This document shows positions 7,607-15,004 of a stretch of 16,527 nt of DNA, one piece after another. The position numbers were made by a program, and so were the translations under genes. Source of the stretch: an uncultured Chloroflexaceae bacterium (GTDB lineage Bacteria > Chloroflexota > Chloroflexia > Chloroflexales > Chloroflexaceae); contig CAKZQX010000952.1 in the NCBI GenBank assembly GCA_937141995.1, positions 1 to 16,527 of the forward strand, given 5' to 3'. A model generated the notes under the pieces. That model saw only the letters and a list, made by a program, of their open reading frames with translations. It ran no database searches and was not told the origin of the DNA. Position 1 is the first letter of the stretch; each line of letters starts with the position of its first letter.

Positions 7607-8191
7607 CTATCCTGTATCCCGCACGACAACGACTGTCGCGTCATCTACCGTTTTTCCGTATTGTTCAAGAATGGCATCCGCCATATCCTGGGGCGGCAGC
7701 GTAACATCAATCTTGCCGTCCAGATTAAACCGGCTTGATATACCATCACTATAAAGAACGAACGTATCACCAGAATTGTAGGAGTAGTGCAGCGGCAGCA
7801 GCGAAGGCAGACGGTATCCCAGGATTCCGTTCTTCGAAATTGGCTTGATGGCCTGCTGACTGTACACCTGAATACCAATGTTACCAACACCGACGTAATC
7901 GATCTGGCGTTTCTCCAGATCAAGCCGCAAAATGGCGATAACTGCGCCCCGTGTATGATGCAGCGCGCTGTGCGCGCGCCGGATCAGGTCGTTCAGTGAA
8001 TAATCCGCCATGGTTCGCAACACTTCTGCCGCGCCCGCTGATGCCCGTGCCGCTTCCTGCCCCCCGCCCAGGCCATCAATGACCGATACCAGTAGCCCAT
8101 GGCTGCCAATCTCTTCGACGACATACATATCACCACTGATGCTCTGGCCGCGCTTGGGTCGACAGACCGCTCCCCATACAATCCTACTCAT
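7607..8191 (-). CDS. rsbX: PP2C/SpoIIE-type serine phosphatase, RsbX-like
   Basis: The protein has 194 residues from the ATG at 8189-8191, which has GAGAGG about 7 nt upstream; a longer reading would run further into rsbT. The metal-dependent phosphatase motifs are all present: GD (D21), DGLGGG (D39), YSDG (D149) and DD before ATVVVV (D183, D184). The length matches Bacillus RsbX (about 199 residues), which is just a bare phosphatase domain, unlike the larger RsbU or SpoIIE. RsbX removes the phosphates that RsbT places on RsbS and RsbR, resetting the stress switch. The gene overlaps the end of the RsbT-like gene by 8 bp, which implies coupled translation and fits that pairing. The exact substrate here is inferred. 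Confidence 0.82.
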   Translation of the reverse strand: MSRIVWGAVCRPKRGQSISGDMYVVEEIGSHGLLVSVIDGLGGGQEAARASAGAAEVLRTMADYSLNDLIRRAHSALHHTRGAVIAILRLDLEKRQIDYVGVGNIGIQVYSQQAIKPISKNGILGYRLPSLLPLHYSYNSGDTFVLYSDGISSRFNLDGKIDVTLPPQDMADAILEQYGKTVDDATVVVVRDTG

Positions 8192-8609
8192 AGGGATACC
8201 TCTCACGCCGGCGAGGCACCCATTTGATTGCACGGATCTGTGTGCCTACCCCAACGGTTGACTCGATGCTAAATTCATCCATCAAACGTTTCACCCCTGG
8301 CAATCCGGCACCGAGCGTATGAACCGTACTATAGCCATCGCTCAATGCCAGCGCAATATCCGCGATACCCGGACCCGTGTCCAGCGCTTCAACGGCAATG
8401 CCCTTCTGCTCGTGACGCGCAACCAGTTCCAGTCGTAATTCTCCGCCGCCGGCATGAACCAGCAGATTACGGGTTAACTCCAGTATCACAATTTCCAGCC
8501 GTGTTCGATCAATGTTGTTGAACCCGAGTGTGGTTGCCATTTCACGACCACGCCCGATGGCAACATACACATCCACCTCGCGGTGAATAGTGCAGGTGAC
8601 GGGTTTCAT
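8184..8609 (-). CDS. rsbT: RsbT-like serine/threonine switch kinase (HATPase fold)
   Basis: The protein has 141 residues from the ATG at 8607-8609, with AGGAG 9 nt upstream. The frame stays open further upstream, but those residues are not family-like. It is a single GHKL ATPase domain with N box ELTRNLLVHAGGG (44-56), DTGPGI (77-82) and TLGAGLPGVKRLMDEF (98-113); the last is typical of RsbT rather than RsbW. RsbT phosphorylates RsbS and RsbR, leaves the stressosome and binds an output protein. Size agrees with Bacillus RsbT (about 133). It shares an 8-bp overlap with the RsbX-like phosphatase, so the two are surely co-expressed. No RsbS, RsbR or sigma factor is in the window, so the targets are unknown. 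Confidence 0.85.
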   Translation of the reverse strand: MKPVTCTIHREVDVYVAIGRGREMATTLGFNNIDRTRLEIVILELTRNLLVHAGGGELRLELVARHEQKGIAVEALDTGPGIADIALALSDGYSTVHTLGAGLPGVKRLMDEFSIESTVGVGTQIRAIKWVPRRRERYPYE

Positions 8610-8656
8610 ACCATTATACTCCTGGGGCATTACCACCCGGTTAGCAGATGATGTTG

Positions 8657-8828
8657 TGTGGCACACCGGGCAACCTGCGGATTAACACCAACCCGGAGCG
8701 AACCTGGATTGTGGCACACGGGGAAAGCCACCTGGATGCCATTATAGCACGTCGTTCCAACCAGTAACATGGTGGACTGTCAGGAGAGATAGTACTTTGG
8801 GTGGATTGCGTAATGGCACTTATGGCAC
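8657..8828. repeat. Repeated TGTGGCACAC / ATGGCAC sites around the rsbT promoter
   Basis: TGTGGCACAC occurs exactly at 8657-8666 and 8710-8719, each followed by a G-rich triplet. The first sits in the 11-base palindrome GTGTG-G-CACAC (8656-8666). Two weaker copies, ATGGCACT and ATGGCACAT, adjoin each other near 8813-8829. The exact pair lies between the TATAAT box and the rsbT start, as repressor operators would. No DNA-binding protein can be assigned. Confidence 0.4.
8741..8746 (-). promoter_or_regulatory. Candidate -10 box for the rsbT-rsbX operon
   Basis: A perfect TATAAT on the minus strand lies about 130 nt upstream of the rsbT ATG. I see no convincing -35 box 16-18 nt upstream. Transcription would then depend on an activator or on read-through from dtd. 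Confidence 0.4.
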
Positions 8829-8884
8829 ATGGGGGACATTCACTTTGTGAGTCCGTGATACGACGTACGTGGTGAGCGCTCAAA

Positions 8885-8916
8885 CCGGGCGTTTCACCCG
8901 GTGAAGCGTCGCCCGG
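8885..8916 (-). terminator. Large hairpin downstream of dtd, possible terminator
   Basis: A 7-bp perfect outer stem, CCGGGCG (8885-8891) with CGCCCGG (8910-8916), encloses an inner stem TTCAC/GTGAA (8893-8897 with 8901-8905). On the minus strand it is followed only by TTTG, so as an intrinsic terminator for radA-yacL-dtd it would be weak. A second, competing pairing GTCGCC/GGCGAC (8909-8914 with 8922-8927) also exists. It could instead be a copy of a dispersed intergenic repeat. Confidence 0.45.
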
Positions 8917-8940
8917 CCGGAGGCGACATGCGCTGCCAAG

Positions 8941-8981
8941 ACAGTGACTATGTAACGCGTGTCAGTGATACAAGTTACGCG
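8941..8981. repeat. Imperfect tandem repeat of about 20 bp (two units)
   Basis: Two similar units, ACAGTGACTATGTAACGCG (8941-8959) and TCAGTGATACAAGTTACGCG (8962-8981), share CAGTGA at the start and GT(T/A)ACGCG at the end. They lie in the gap between dtd and rsbT. The function is unknown; a paired protein-binding site or a decaying duplication would both fit. Confidence 0.4.
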
Positions 8982-9012
8982 GTATAGTCTGTTCCCGTCC
9001 GGTACCCGACGT

Positions 9013-9480
9013 TCACGCCTGGCGGCGTGGCTGCTTCCAGGTTTCACTGTCGAGGATGATTGTCACGGGACCATCATTGACCAGCGCTACCTGCATCATC
9101 GCGCCAAAGATTCCCGTGGCAACCGGGATACCCAGATCACGCAGAGCATTCGCGTAGACCTCAACCAGCGGCGCAGCCATCTCGGGTGGCGCGGCTCCCA
9201 CAAAACTCGGACGTCGCCCCTTCCGCACATCGGCAAACAGCGTAAATTGCGAGACAACCAGAACAGCCCCGCCGGTATCACGTACCGATCCATCGAAGCG
9301 GCCCTCAGCATCGGCAAAAATGCGCAGGTTGGCGGTTTTATCGGCCAGCAGGCCGGCTTCCGCGGCTGTATCCTCCGGCGCGACACCGAGCAGCACCAGC
9401 AGTCCCGCTCCAATCTGGCCGATCATCTGCCCCTCAACCGTGACAGATGCGGATGAGACGCGCTGAAGAATCGCGCGCAT
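9013..9480 (-). CDS. dtd: D-aminoacyl-tRNA deacylase
   Basis: The protein has 155 residues, the normal length. It opens with [17 protein letters not shown] and has the two family signatures that build the dimer active site: SQFTLFA (77-83) and NDGPVT (135-140, matching NxGPVT). DTD hydrolyses D-amino acids, classically D-Tyr, from tRNA and so protects translation from wrong chirality. The ATG at 9478-9480 has AAGGAG upstream. It lies 30 bp after yacL on the same strand and is probably the last gene of a radA-yacL-dtd operon. Confidence 0.95.
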   Translation of the reverse strand: MRAILQRVSSASVTVEGQMIGQIGAGLLVLLGVAPEDTAAEAGLLADKTANLRIFADAEGRFDGSVRDTGGAVLVVSQFTLFADVRKGRRPSFVGAAPPEMAAPLVEVYANALRDLGIPVATGIFGAMMQVALVNDGPVTIILDSETWKQPRRQA

Positions 9481-9510
9481 ACTTCGCTCCTTGTAAAACG
9501 GCAGGAAATC

Positions 9511-10641
9511 TTACGCCGACTGGCTATCGGCAGCGGGTTGGGGTTCTTCGGACGGCGTCCCATTCTTCACCTGAGCAAAAACCATCCGCCCGGTCTGCGT
9601 CTGATGCAGCCGTGTCACCACCACCTCAACACTCTGCCCAATCAGGTGGCGCGCATCTTCGACAATAACCGGCGTACCATCGTCCAGATACCCAACACCC
9701 TGCCGTCGGGCATTCCCCTCATTGCGGATCAGCACATGCAAATGTTGATCCTGCACAACCGGCGGTCGTAGGGCTTCGCTCAGTTGGTTCAGGCTCAACA
9801 CCTTCACGCCCTGCAACCCGGCAACCCGATTCAGATTAAAGTCATTGGTAATGATTGGGCAGTTACACTGACGCGCCAGTACAACCAGCATATCATCAAC
9901 CCGGGTTGCGCCGCTGACCTCAATATTCACGACCTCAATCGGCAAAACTTCATTCTGATTCTGCTGCATCTGGCTGAGTAGCTCCAGGCCGCGCCGCCCT
10001 TTGCTGCGCCGCAGATCATCGCCCGAGTCTGCCAGGCTCTGGAGTTCCGCCAGCACAAAGTGAGGCACCATCAACGTCCCTTCCAGAAAGCCTGTCTGGC
10101 TTACTGTCGCAATGCGTCCATCAATAATGGCGCTGGTGTCGAGTAAGTAGAACCGGGGAGACGCCGCCGCGTGTTCCGCCGGGCTATCCGAGTCTGTCGG
10201 CGTCACGGAGACCCGCCGCCGCGCCAGGAGCAGATCACTCAGTTCGCGCTTCCGGATGGCAAATGTCTTTGCGCCAATGTAGGCAAACAGCACTGCTACG
10301 AGCAGTGGTGTATAATTCCGAAACGGCGGTGGTAAAAACGCCAGCGGCACCGACAGTAATACCGTGAAAATAAGTCCGATCAGCGCACCTATGGCTATCA
10401 GGAAGATCTCGGATAGGGGAACTATCCGTATCCGGCGCAACAAATTTTGAACGGGATCAATCGTCAGGCGAGGGGTTACGAGCAGACCAAGCCCGGCACC
10501 TGCAAGCATAAGCAGGCGCGTGGCGAGGATTTGCGTTTCATTCGGATTGGGGCCAGAGAGCCAACGCCCGACGTACGCGCCAAACATTGCCAGTGCCAGC
10601 ATGCCGCCAATCCGCACCAGGAAGTTCAGACTGACCTTCAC
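9511..10641 (-). CDS. yacL: PIN/TRAM-domain membrane protein, YacL family
   Basis: The protein has 376 residues. Four hydrophobic segments (about 8-28, 40-56, 79-103, 111-127) are followed by a charged linker. Residues 162-290 are a PIN nuclease domain with its acidic residues: DTSAIID (D168, D174), E199, D249/D250 and TND (D267). Residues about 296-358 form a TRAM-like RNA-binding domain, and the tail is acidic and disordered. The family is a membrane-anchored putative ribonuclease of poorly known target. The start is a GTG (10639-10641) with AGGAG about 6 nt upstream. It begins 2 bp after the radA stop, so the two are translationally coupled. In Bacillus yacL also sits downstream of radA, with disA between; disA is missing here. 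Confidence 0.9.
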   Translation of the reverse strand: MKVSLNFLVRIGGMLALAMFGAYVGRWLSGPNPNETQILATRLLMLAGAGLGLLVTPRLTIDPVQNLLRRIRIVPLSEIFLIAIGALIGLIFTVLLSVPLAFLPPPFRNYTPLLVAVLFAYIGAKTFAIRKRELSDLLLARRRVSVTPTDSDSPAEHAAASPRFYLLDTSAIIDGRIATVSQTGFLEGTLMVPHFVLAELQSLADSGDDLRRSKGRRGLELLSQMQQNQNEVLPIEVVNIEVSGATRVDDMLVVLARQCNCPIITNDFNLNRVAGLQGVKVLSLNQLSEALRPPVVQDQHLHVLIRNEGNARRQGVGYLDDGTPVIVEDARHLIGQSVEVVVTRLHQTQTGRMVFAQVKNGTPSEEPQPAADSQSA

Positions 10642-10643
10642 CC

Positions 10644-12023
10644 TTACTCCTGTCCGGTCGGACTACTACATAGCGCCAGATCAACTACATCAATCAATGA
10701 GCGCACCGTGTTGACCTTCAGGCCATCAATGGCACTTCCCTGCATCGTGTTGGGAATAATTGCCCGATGAAATCCCAACTTAACCGCCTCAACCAGGCGC
10801 CGGTCAAGCTGACTTACACTGCGCAACTCGCCCGATAAACCAATTTCGCCGATCAATACCAGGTCGGGATCAGCCGGGAGGTTGCGGTATGAGGAAACCA
10901 GCGCCAGCGCAACTGCCAGGTCCGCTGCCGGCTCACCGATGCGCAACCCACCAACAATATTAACGTAAATATCCTGGTTAAATAGCGGCAGTCCTACCCG
11001 TTTTGCCAGAACCGCAACCAGCATTAACAGGCGATTGGGATCAAAGCCATTTGCCACCCGGCGCGGTGGACCATTACCCGCATGCGATGTGAGCGCCTGC
11101 ACCTCCACCAGCAACGGACGCGTTCCTTCAAGCGTCACTGCCACCGTCGAACCCGGTGTCCCGGCACTGCGCTCTGCCAGAAAGACCTGCGAGGGATTAG
11201 TCACTTCGGACATTCCCCCCTGGGTCATCTCAAAGACACCAACTTCATTGGTACTGCCATAGCGATTTTTGACGCCGCGCAGCAGGCGATACTGGTGAAA
11301 TCGATCGCCCTCCAGGTAGAGCACCGCATCAACAATATGTTCCAGCACACGCGGCCCGGCGATAGCGCCCTCTTTGGTCACATGCCCAACCAGGAACATC
11401 GGAATGTCCAGCTCTTTCGCCAGTCGTAGCAATCGTAGCGCTCCCTCTCGCACCTGGCTGACACTTCCCGCCGCCGATGTTACCGCTTCCAGATAGACCG
11501 TCTGGATCGAGTCGATAATCACCAGGCGCGGCTGTAGGGTCGTAATCTGCTGGAGAATTAGATCCAGACATGTTTCGGAATAGACATACAGGTATTCGGG
11601 ATCAAACCCCAATCGTTCAGCGCGCAACTTGATCTGCTGGGCCGACTCCTCAGCGCTCACATACAGGGTTGGGCCAACCTGCTCGGCAAAAGAGGCACTC
11701 ATCTGCGTCAGGAGGGTTGTTTTGCCGATACCGGGATCACCGCCGATCAGGACGACCGATCCGGGTACAAGTCCGCCACCAAGAACCTGTGCGAGTTCAC
11801 TTCCGGCTACCGGGAGGCGCTCAATACTGCCCATCGTGATCTCACGAAAGGGCAACGGCTGGGCCGTCATATCTCCCCGTCGTGCAGCACGCTGTACCGA
11901 ACCCTGATTCGCAAGGTGCTCGACAAGGCTATCCCAGGCACCACAATCGGGGCATTTCCCCATCCAACGGGGTTGCTGGGCACCACATTGTTGGCAGATG
12001 AAGGTCGTTCGTGTCTTTGCCAT
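10644..12023 (-). CDS. radA: DNA repair protein RadA (Sms)
   Basis: The protein has 459 residues from the ATG at 12021-12023. Four cysteines (C10, C13, C24, C27) form the N-terminal zinc finger. The RecA-like ATPase has Walker A GGDPGIGKT (94-102), Walker B LVIIDSIQT (168-176) and the RadA signature as KNRYG (252-256; KNRFG is usual). Residues about 280-459 are a Lon-protease-like domain without protease function. RadA is a hexameric helicase that helps branch migration in recombination and repair. The frame is open for 51 further codons upstream, but the zinc finger fixes the start. An extended -10 box lies 7 nt before this ATG, so the mRNA is probably leaderless. No ribosome site is seen. 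Confidence 0.95.
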   Translation of the reverse strand: MAKTRTTFICQQCGAQQPRWMGKCPDCGAWDSLVEHLANQGSVQRAARRGDMTAQPLPFREITMGSIERLPVAGSELAQVLGGGLVPGSVVLIGGDPGIGKTTLLTQMSASFAEQVGPTLYVSAEESAQQIKLRAERLGFDPEYLYVYSETCLDLILQQITTLQPRLVIIDSIQTVYLEAVTSAAGSVSQVREGALRLLRLAKELDIPMFLVGHVTKEGAIAGPRVLEHIVDAVLYLEGDRFHQYRLLRGVKNRYGSTNEVGVFEMTQGGMSEVTNPSQVFLAERSAGTPGSTVAVTLEGTRPLLVEVQALTSHAGNGPPRRVANGFDPNRLLMLVAVLAKRVGLPLFNQDIYVNIVGGLRIGEPAADLAVALALVSSYRNLPADPDLVLIGEIGLSGELRSVSQLDRRLVEAVKLGFHRAIIPNTMQGSAIDGLKVNTVRSLIDVVDLALCSSPTGQE

Positions 12024-12030
12024 GCGTTTC

Positions 12031-12039
12031 ATTATACCA
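12031..12039 (-). promoter_or_regulatory. Extended -10 promoter giving a leaderless radA mRNA
   Basis: On the minus strand the sequence reads TGG-TATAAT (TATAAT at 12031-12036, TG at 12038-12039). Seven bases then precede the ATG at 12023, so transcription should begin at or next to the A of the start codon. There is no good -35 box, as expected for extended -10 promoters. It lies downstream of the clpC terminator, so it makes radA-yacL-dtd an independent unit. Confidence 0.6.
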
Positions 12040-12111
12040 TGTGGGACGATATGCGAAGCGTAGCACAACGCCGGGATCGGCATGTCATCGTCGGGTCGGG
12101 CGTGGTTCCGA

Positions 12112-12150
12112 CAAAAAAGAACCAGCCCCACCATGATAGCGGGGCTGGTT
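12112..12150 (-). terminator. Intrinsic terminator of clpC
   Basis: A 10-bp stem, AACCAGCCCC (12120-12129) with GGGGCTGGTT (12141-12150), lies 29 nt after the clpC stop. On the minus strand it is followed by CTTTTTTGTC, a good T-run. Together with the following promoter it separates clpC from radA. Confidence 0.85.
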
Positions 12151-12179
12151 GCGTGTTGGGATGAACCGGGCTTCAAACC

Positions 12180-14693
12180 CTAGACGAGGGCGGTACTCTC
12201 CTCGGCCTCCGGTTCTTCCTGCTCAATCTGGCGTAGTGAACGCAGGCGGATCAAATCATCCTGCGTATCAATGATAACCGTATCGCCATTGCGGAACTGT
12301 CCCTCAAGCAGTCCCTCGGCCAGCGGATCTTCGACGAGGTTAGTGATAATGCGGCGGAGCGGACGCGCGCCAAAAGCGGGATCATAGCCACGTTTGCCCA
12401 GAAGATCAAGCGCATCATCCTTCACGTCGATTTTGATCTGATGCTCGTCCAATTGTTGCTGGACCCGCTTGATCATAATCTTCGAGATTACGCGAATCTC
12501 CTCGTGCGTCAGCGGCTGGAAGATAATCATCGCATCGATCCGGTTCAGGAACTCCGGCCGGAAGAGTTGCTTGAGCGCATCTTCCACCTTGCGGCGCGTA
12601 TCGGCGATATCGATCTCACTTGCATTACCGCCAAAGCCAATTCGGCTGGCCCGGCGAATATGCTCCGTACCGACATTACTTGTCATAATGATAATCGTGT
12701 TGCGGAAATCAACCCGGCGCCCCTTACCGTCCGTTAGATTACCATCTTCCAGCACCTGCAGCAGCAAGTTAAAGGCTTCGGGATGCGCCTTTTCAATCTC
12801 ATCGAACAGCACCACGCTGTAAGGCTTGCGGCGCACGGCATCGGTGAGTTGCCCCCCCTCGCCATAGCCAACATAGCCCGGCGGCGAGCCAACCAGGCGA
12901 CTGGTCGTATGGCGCTCCTGAAACTCCGACATATCAATCTTGATCAGAGAGTCCTCGGTGCCGAACATAAACTCGGCCAGCGCCTTGGCTAACTCCGTCT
13001 TTCCGACGCCGGTAGGGCCAAGAAAGATAAAGCTCCCGATAGGCCGCTTGGGATCTTTCAGCCCGGCACGCGCACGACGCACAGCTTTGGAGATCGTCAC
13101 AATCGACTCTTCCTGACCGACCACCCGTGCATGCAGGGCCGCTTCCATATTCATCAACCGCTGGGTCTCATCACCCTTGAGCCGCTTCACCGGGATGCCT
13201 GTCCACATCCCCACGACTTCGGCGATGTCTTCCTCCGTGACATAGGGTCGCTCGATGGGCCGCTCGTCGCCACTCTCGGCGTCAATCCCCATATTGCCTT
13301 CAATCTCGACGATGCGCGCCTGCATGCGCTCTTCACGATCCCGCAGATCGGCGGCCACATCGAACTGCTGATCCTCAAAGGCCGCTTCTTTCTCTTTCCG
13401 CAACGCTTCAAGCCCGCGCAGCGCATCGCGCAACCGGGGCGGCGTTGCCGAGCGGTACATACGTACCCGACTGGCAGCCTCATCAATCAGATCAATAGCT
13501 TTATCCGGGAGGAAGCGATCAGGCACATAGCGTGCTGAGAGCATTGCGGCCGCCTTAATTGCCTCATCACTAATCTGTAACTGGTGGAAGTCTTCGTAGC
13601 GGCTCTTGACACCCCGCAGGATATCAACGCTGTTCTCGAGTGAGGGTTCATCGACCATGACCGGCTGGAAGCGTCGTTCCAGGGCCGCATCACGTTCGAT
13701 ATACTTGCGATACTCATCCAGGGTGGTTGCGCCGATCGTCTGCAATTCCCCCCGACTCAACGCCGGCTTGAGAATATTCGCTGCATCCAGTGTTCCCTCA
13801 GCGCCACCAGCTCCAATGATGGTATGAAACTCGTCAATAAAGAGGATACAGCGTGTCTCTTTTATCTCATCTACCACACGCTTGAGGCGCTCTTCAAACT
13901 GACCGCGATACTTCGTCCCGGCCACAAGTGCCCCCATGTCCAGGGTGACAACGCGCTTGTTCTTGATGCTATCGGGCACATCACCTTGAATAATCCGCTG
14001 TGCCAGCCCTTCAACAATCGCCGTCTTCCCGACGCCGGGCTCGCCAATCAATGCCGGATTATTCTTCGTGCGGCGCGATAGGATCTGGATCACACGTTCG
14101 ATCTCGTGTTGCCGCCCGATCACCGGGTCAAGCCGACCGGCCTCGGCCATCTCGGTGAGGTCGGTTCCCAGCGCATCGAGGTAGGGTGTCTTACTCTGGC
14201 GTTGTCCCTGCTGGCTACCCATGGCCCGCTCAGCCGTGGGTGCCGTACCATGGCGCAGCACCTTCATTACCTGATTACGCACCTGCTCCAGCGAAACACC
14301 CATAATATCAAGCACGCCGGTGGCAACCCCTTCGCCATTGCGCACCAGACCCAACAAGAGATGCTCAGTACCAATATAGTGATGATTAAGCCGCTTGGCC
14401 TCTTCCACCGCAAACTCGATCACCTTCTTGGCACGGGCCGTCAGATCCTGATCGCCGCGATAGGGACTCTCGCCAACGCCGACGATAAACTCAACAGCAC
14501 TTCGGGCCTGGGGCAACTTGACCCCCAGATCATCAAGCACGCGCGCGGCGATACCTTCACTCTCCCGGATCAACCCCAGCAAAATATGCTCGGTCCCAAC
14601 ATATGGATGATTGAAAGCACGCGCCTCTTCAGTCGCAAGTTGCAGTACCTGTTTGGCCCGTTTTGTAAACTTATCGTAGAGTCGATCTGCCAT
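12180..14693 (-). CDS. clpC: ATP-dependent Clp protease ATP-binding subunit ClpC
   Basis: The protein has 837 residues, starting [20 protein letters not shown]. The ATG at 14691-14693 has GGAG 7 nt upstream; a TTG 18 bp further out is less likely. Two N-domain repeats (about 1-75 and 80-145, each with a YxGTEHxLLGL motif) bind adaptors. AAA domain 1 has GEPGVGKT (217-224) and [18 protein letters not shown] coiled middle domain follows, with a UVR-like segment ([11 protein letters not shown]), which marks ClpC rather than ClpB or ClpA. AAA domain 2 has GPTGVGKT and [18 protein letters not shown]. The loop RIGFGG carries the IGF-type motif that docks on ClpP. It is an unfoldase feeding ClpP. 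No CtsR or CIRCE-like operator is visible upstream. Confidence 0.96.
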   Translation of the reverse strand: MADRLYDKFTKRAKQVLQLATEEARAFNHPYVGTEHILLGLIRESEGIAARVLDDLGVKLPQARSAVEFIVGVGESPYRGDQDLTARAKKVIEFAVEEAKRLNHHYIGTEHLLLGLVRNGEGVATGVLDIMGVSLEQVRNQVMKVLRHGTAPTAERAMGSQQGQRQSKTPYLDALGTDLTEMAEAGRLDPVIGRQHEIERVIQILSRRTKNNPALIGEPGVGKTAIVEGLAQRIIQGDVPDSIKNKRVVTLDMGALVAGTKYRGQFEERLKRVVDEIKETRCILFIDEFHTIIGAGGAEGTLDAANILKPALSRGELQTIGATTLDEYRKYIERDAALERRFQPVMVDEPSLENSVDILRGVKSRYEDFHQLQISDEAIKAAAMLSARYVPDRFLPDKAIDLIDEAASRVRMYRSATPPRLRDALRGLEALRKEKEAAFEDQQFDVAADLRDREERMQARIVEIEGNMGIDAESGDERPIERPYVTEEDIAEVVGMWTGIPVKRLKGDETQRLMNMEAALHARVVGQEESIVTISKAVRRARAGLKDPKRPIGSFIFLGPTGVGKTELAKALAEFMFGTEDSLIKIDMSEFQERHTTSRLVGSPPGYVGYGEGGQLTDAVRRKPYSVVLFDEIEKAHPEAFNLLLQVLEDGNLTDGKGRRVDFRNTIIIMTSNVGTEHIRRASRIGFGGNASEIDIADTRRKVEDALKQLFRPEFLNRIDAMIIFQPLTHEEIRVISKIMIKRVQQQLDEHQIKIDVKDDALDLLGKRGYDPAFGARPLRRIITNLVEDPLAEGLLEGQFRNGDTVIIDTQDDLIRLRSLRQIEQEEPEAEESTALV

Positions 14694-15004
14694 AGTAATC
14701 TCCGTTGGCAATTATTCCTGTACAGTTGTGCCCCCACAGGCTTCGGACGAAACGTGGGCCGATGCCTTGAGCATATGCAGAACCCAGGCTATGCTGTAAA
14801 TGATCTACCGAAAAGGCTCTGCGTAGAGATATGATAAGCATCTTGTAGAAAAGAAAAGGTTGCCGACCATGCAGGGTATGCATTAAAAAAGCAATATCGG
14901 CTCTCTTACCGGAACCAGCCCTGTGGATATGCTATCAGACCGGGCCGGTCAGCTTCCCTCCATCACGATACTTATCCTGAGAACATATGCGCCATTGCAC
15001 ATGT
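14694..15004. promoter_or_regulatory. Gene-free region upstream of clpC with weak promoter candidate
   Basis: This stretch of about 310 bp has no plausible gene. The best minus-strand promoter candidate is TTTACA (14795-14800) with TATGCT (14770-14775), but the 19-bp spacing is poor. An inverted repeat AGCATA/TATGCT (14770-14775 with 14790-14795) overlaps it. The palindrome GACCGG-G-CCGGTC (near 14939-14951) lies about 55 nt after the rpsA stop and could be a weak terminator without a T-run. Confidence 0.3.

Larger units (their letters stand above)
8610..9012. other. Gene-free region of about 400 bp with promoter and repeat signals
   Basis: No open frame here looks coding. Minus-strand signals for rsbT are a TATAAT (8741-8746) and copies of a TGTGCCA-type motif on both sides of it. 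Nearer dtd there is a strong hairpin (8885-8916) and a short imperfect tandem repeat (8941-8981). These are listed separately. Confidence 0.6.

Noticed and set aside
8641..8883. An 80-codon minus-strand frame upstream of rsbT
   Set aside because: Low-complexity translation without family features or ribosome site; it covers the promoter and repeat sites.
3496..9480. tyrS and dtd as one D-tyrosine protection unit
   Set aside because: They lie about 4 kb apart on opposite strands with separate signals; dtd belongs with radA-yacL.
14671..14883. A 70-codon minus-strand frame overlapping the start of clpC
   Set aside because: It overlaps the clpC ribosome site and start in another frame, and its sequence has no recognisable features.
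14694..14900. CIRCE or CtsR operator before clpC
   Set aside because: Neither TTAGCACTC-N9-GAGTGCTAA nor tandem GGTCAAA heptads are present.
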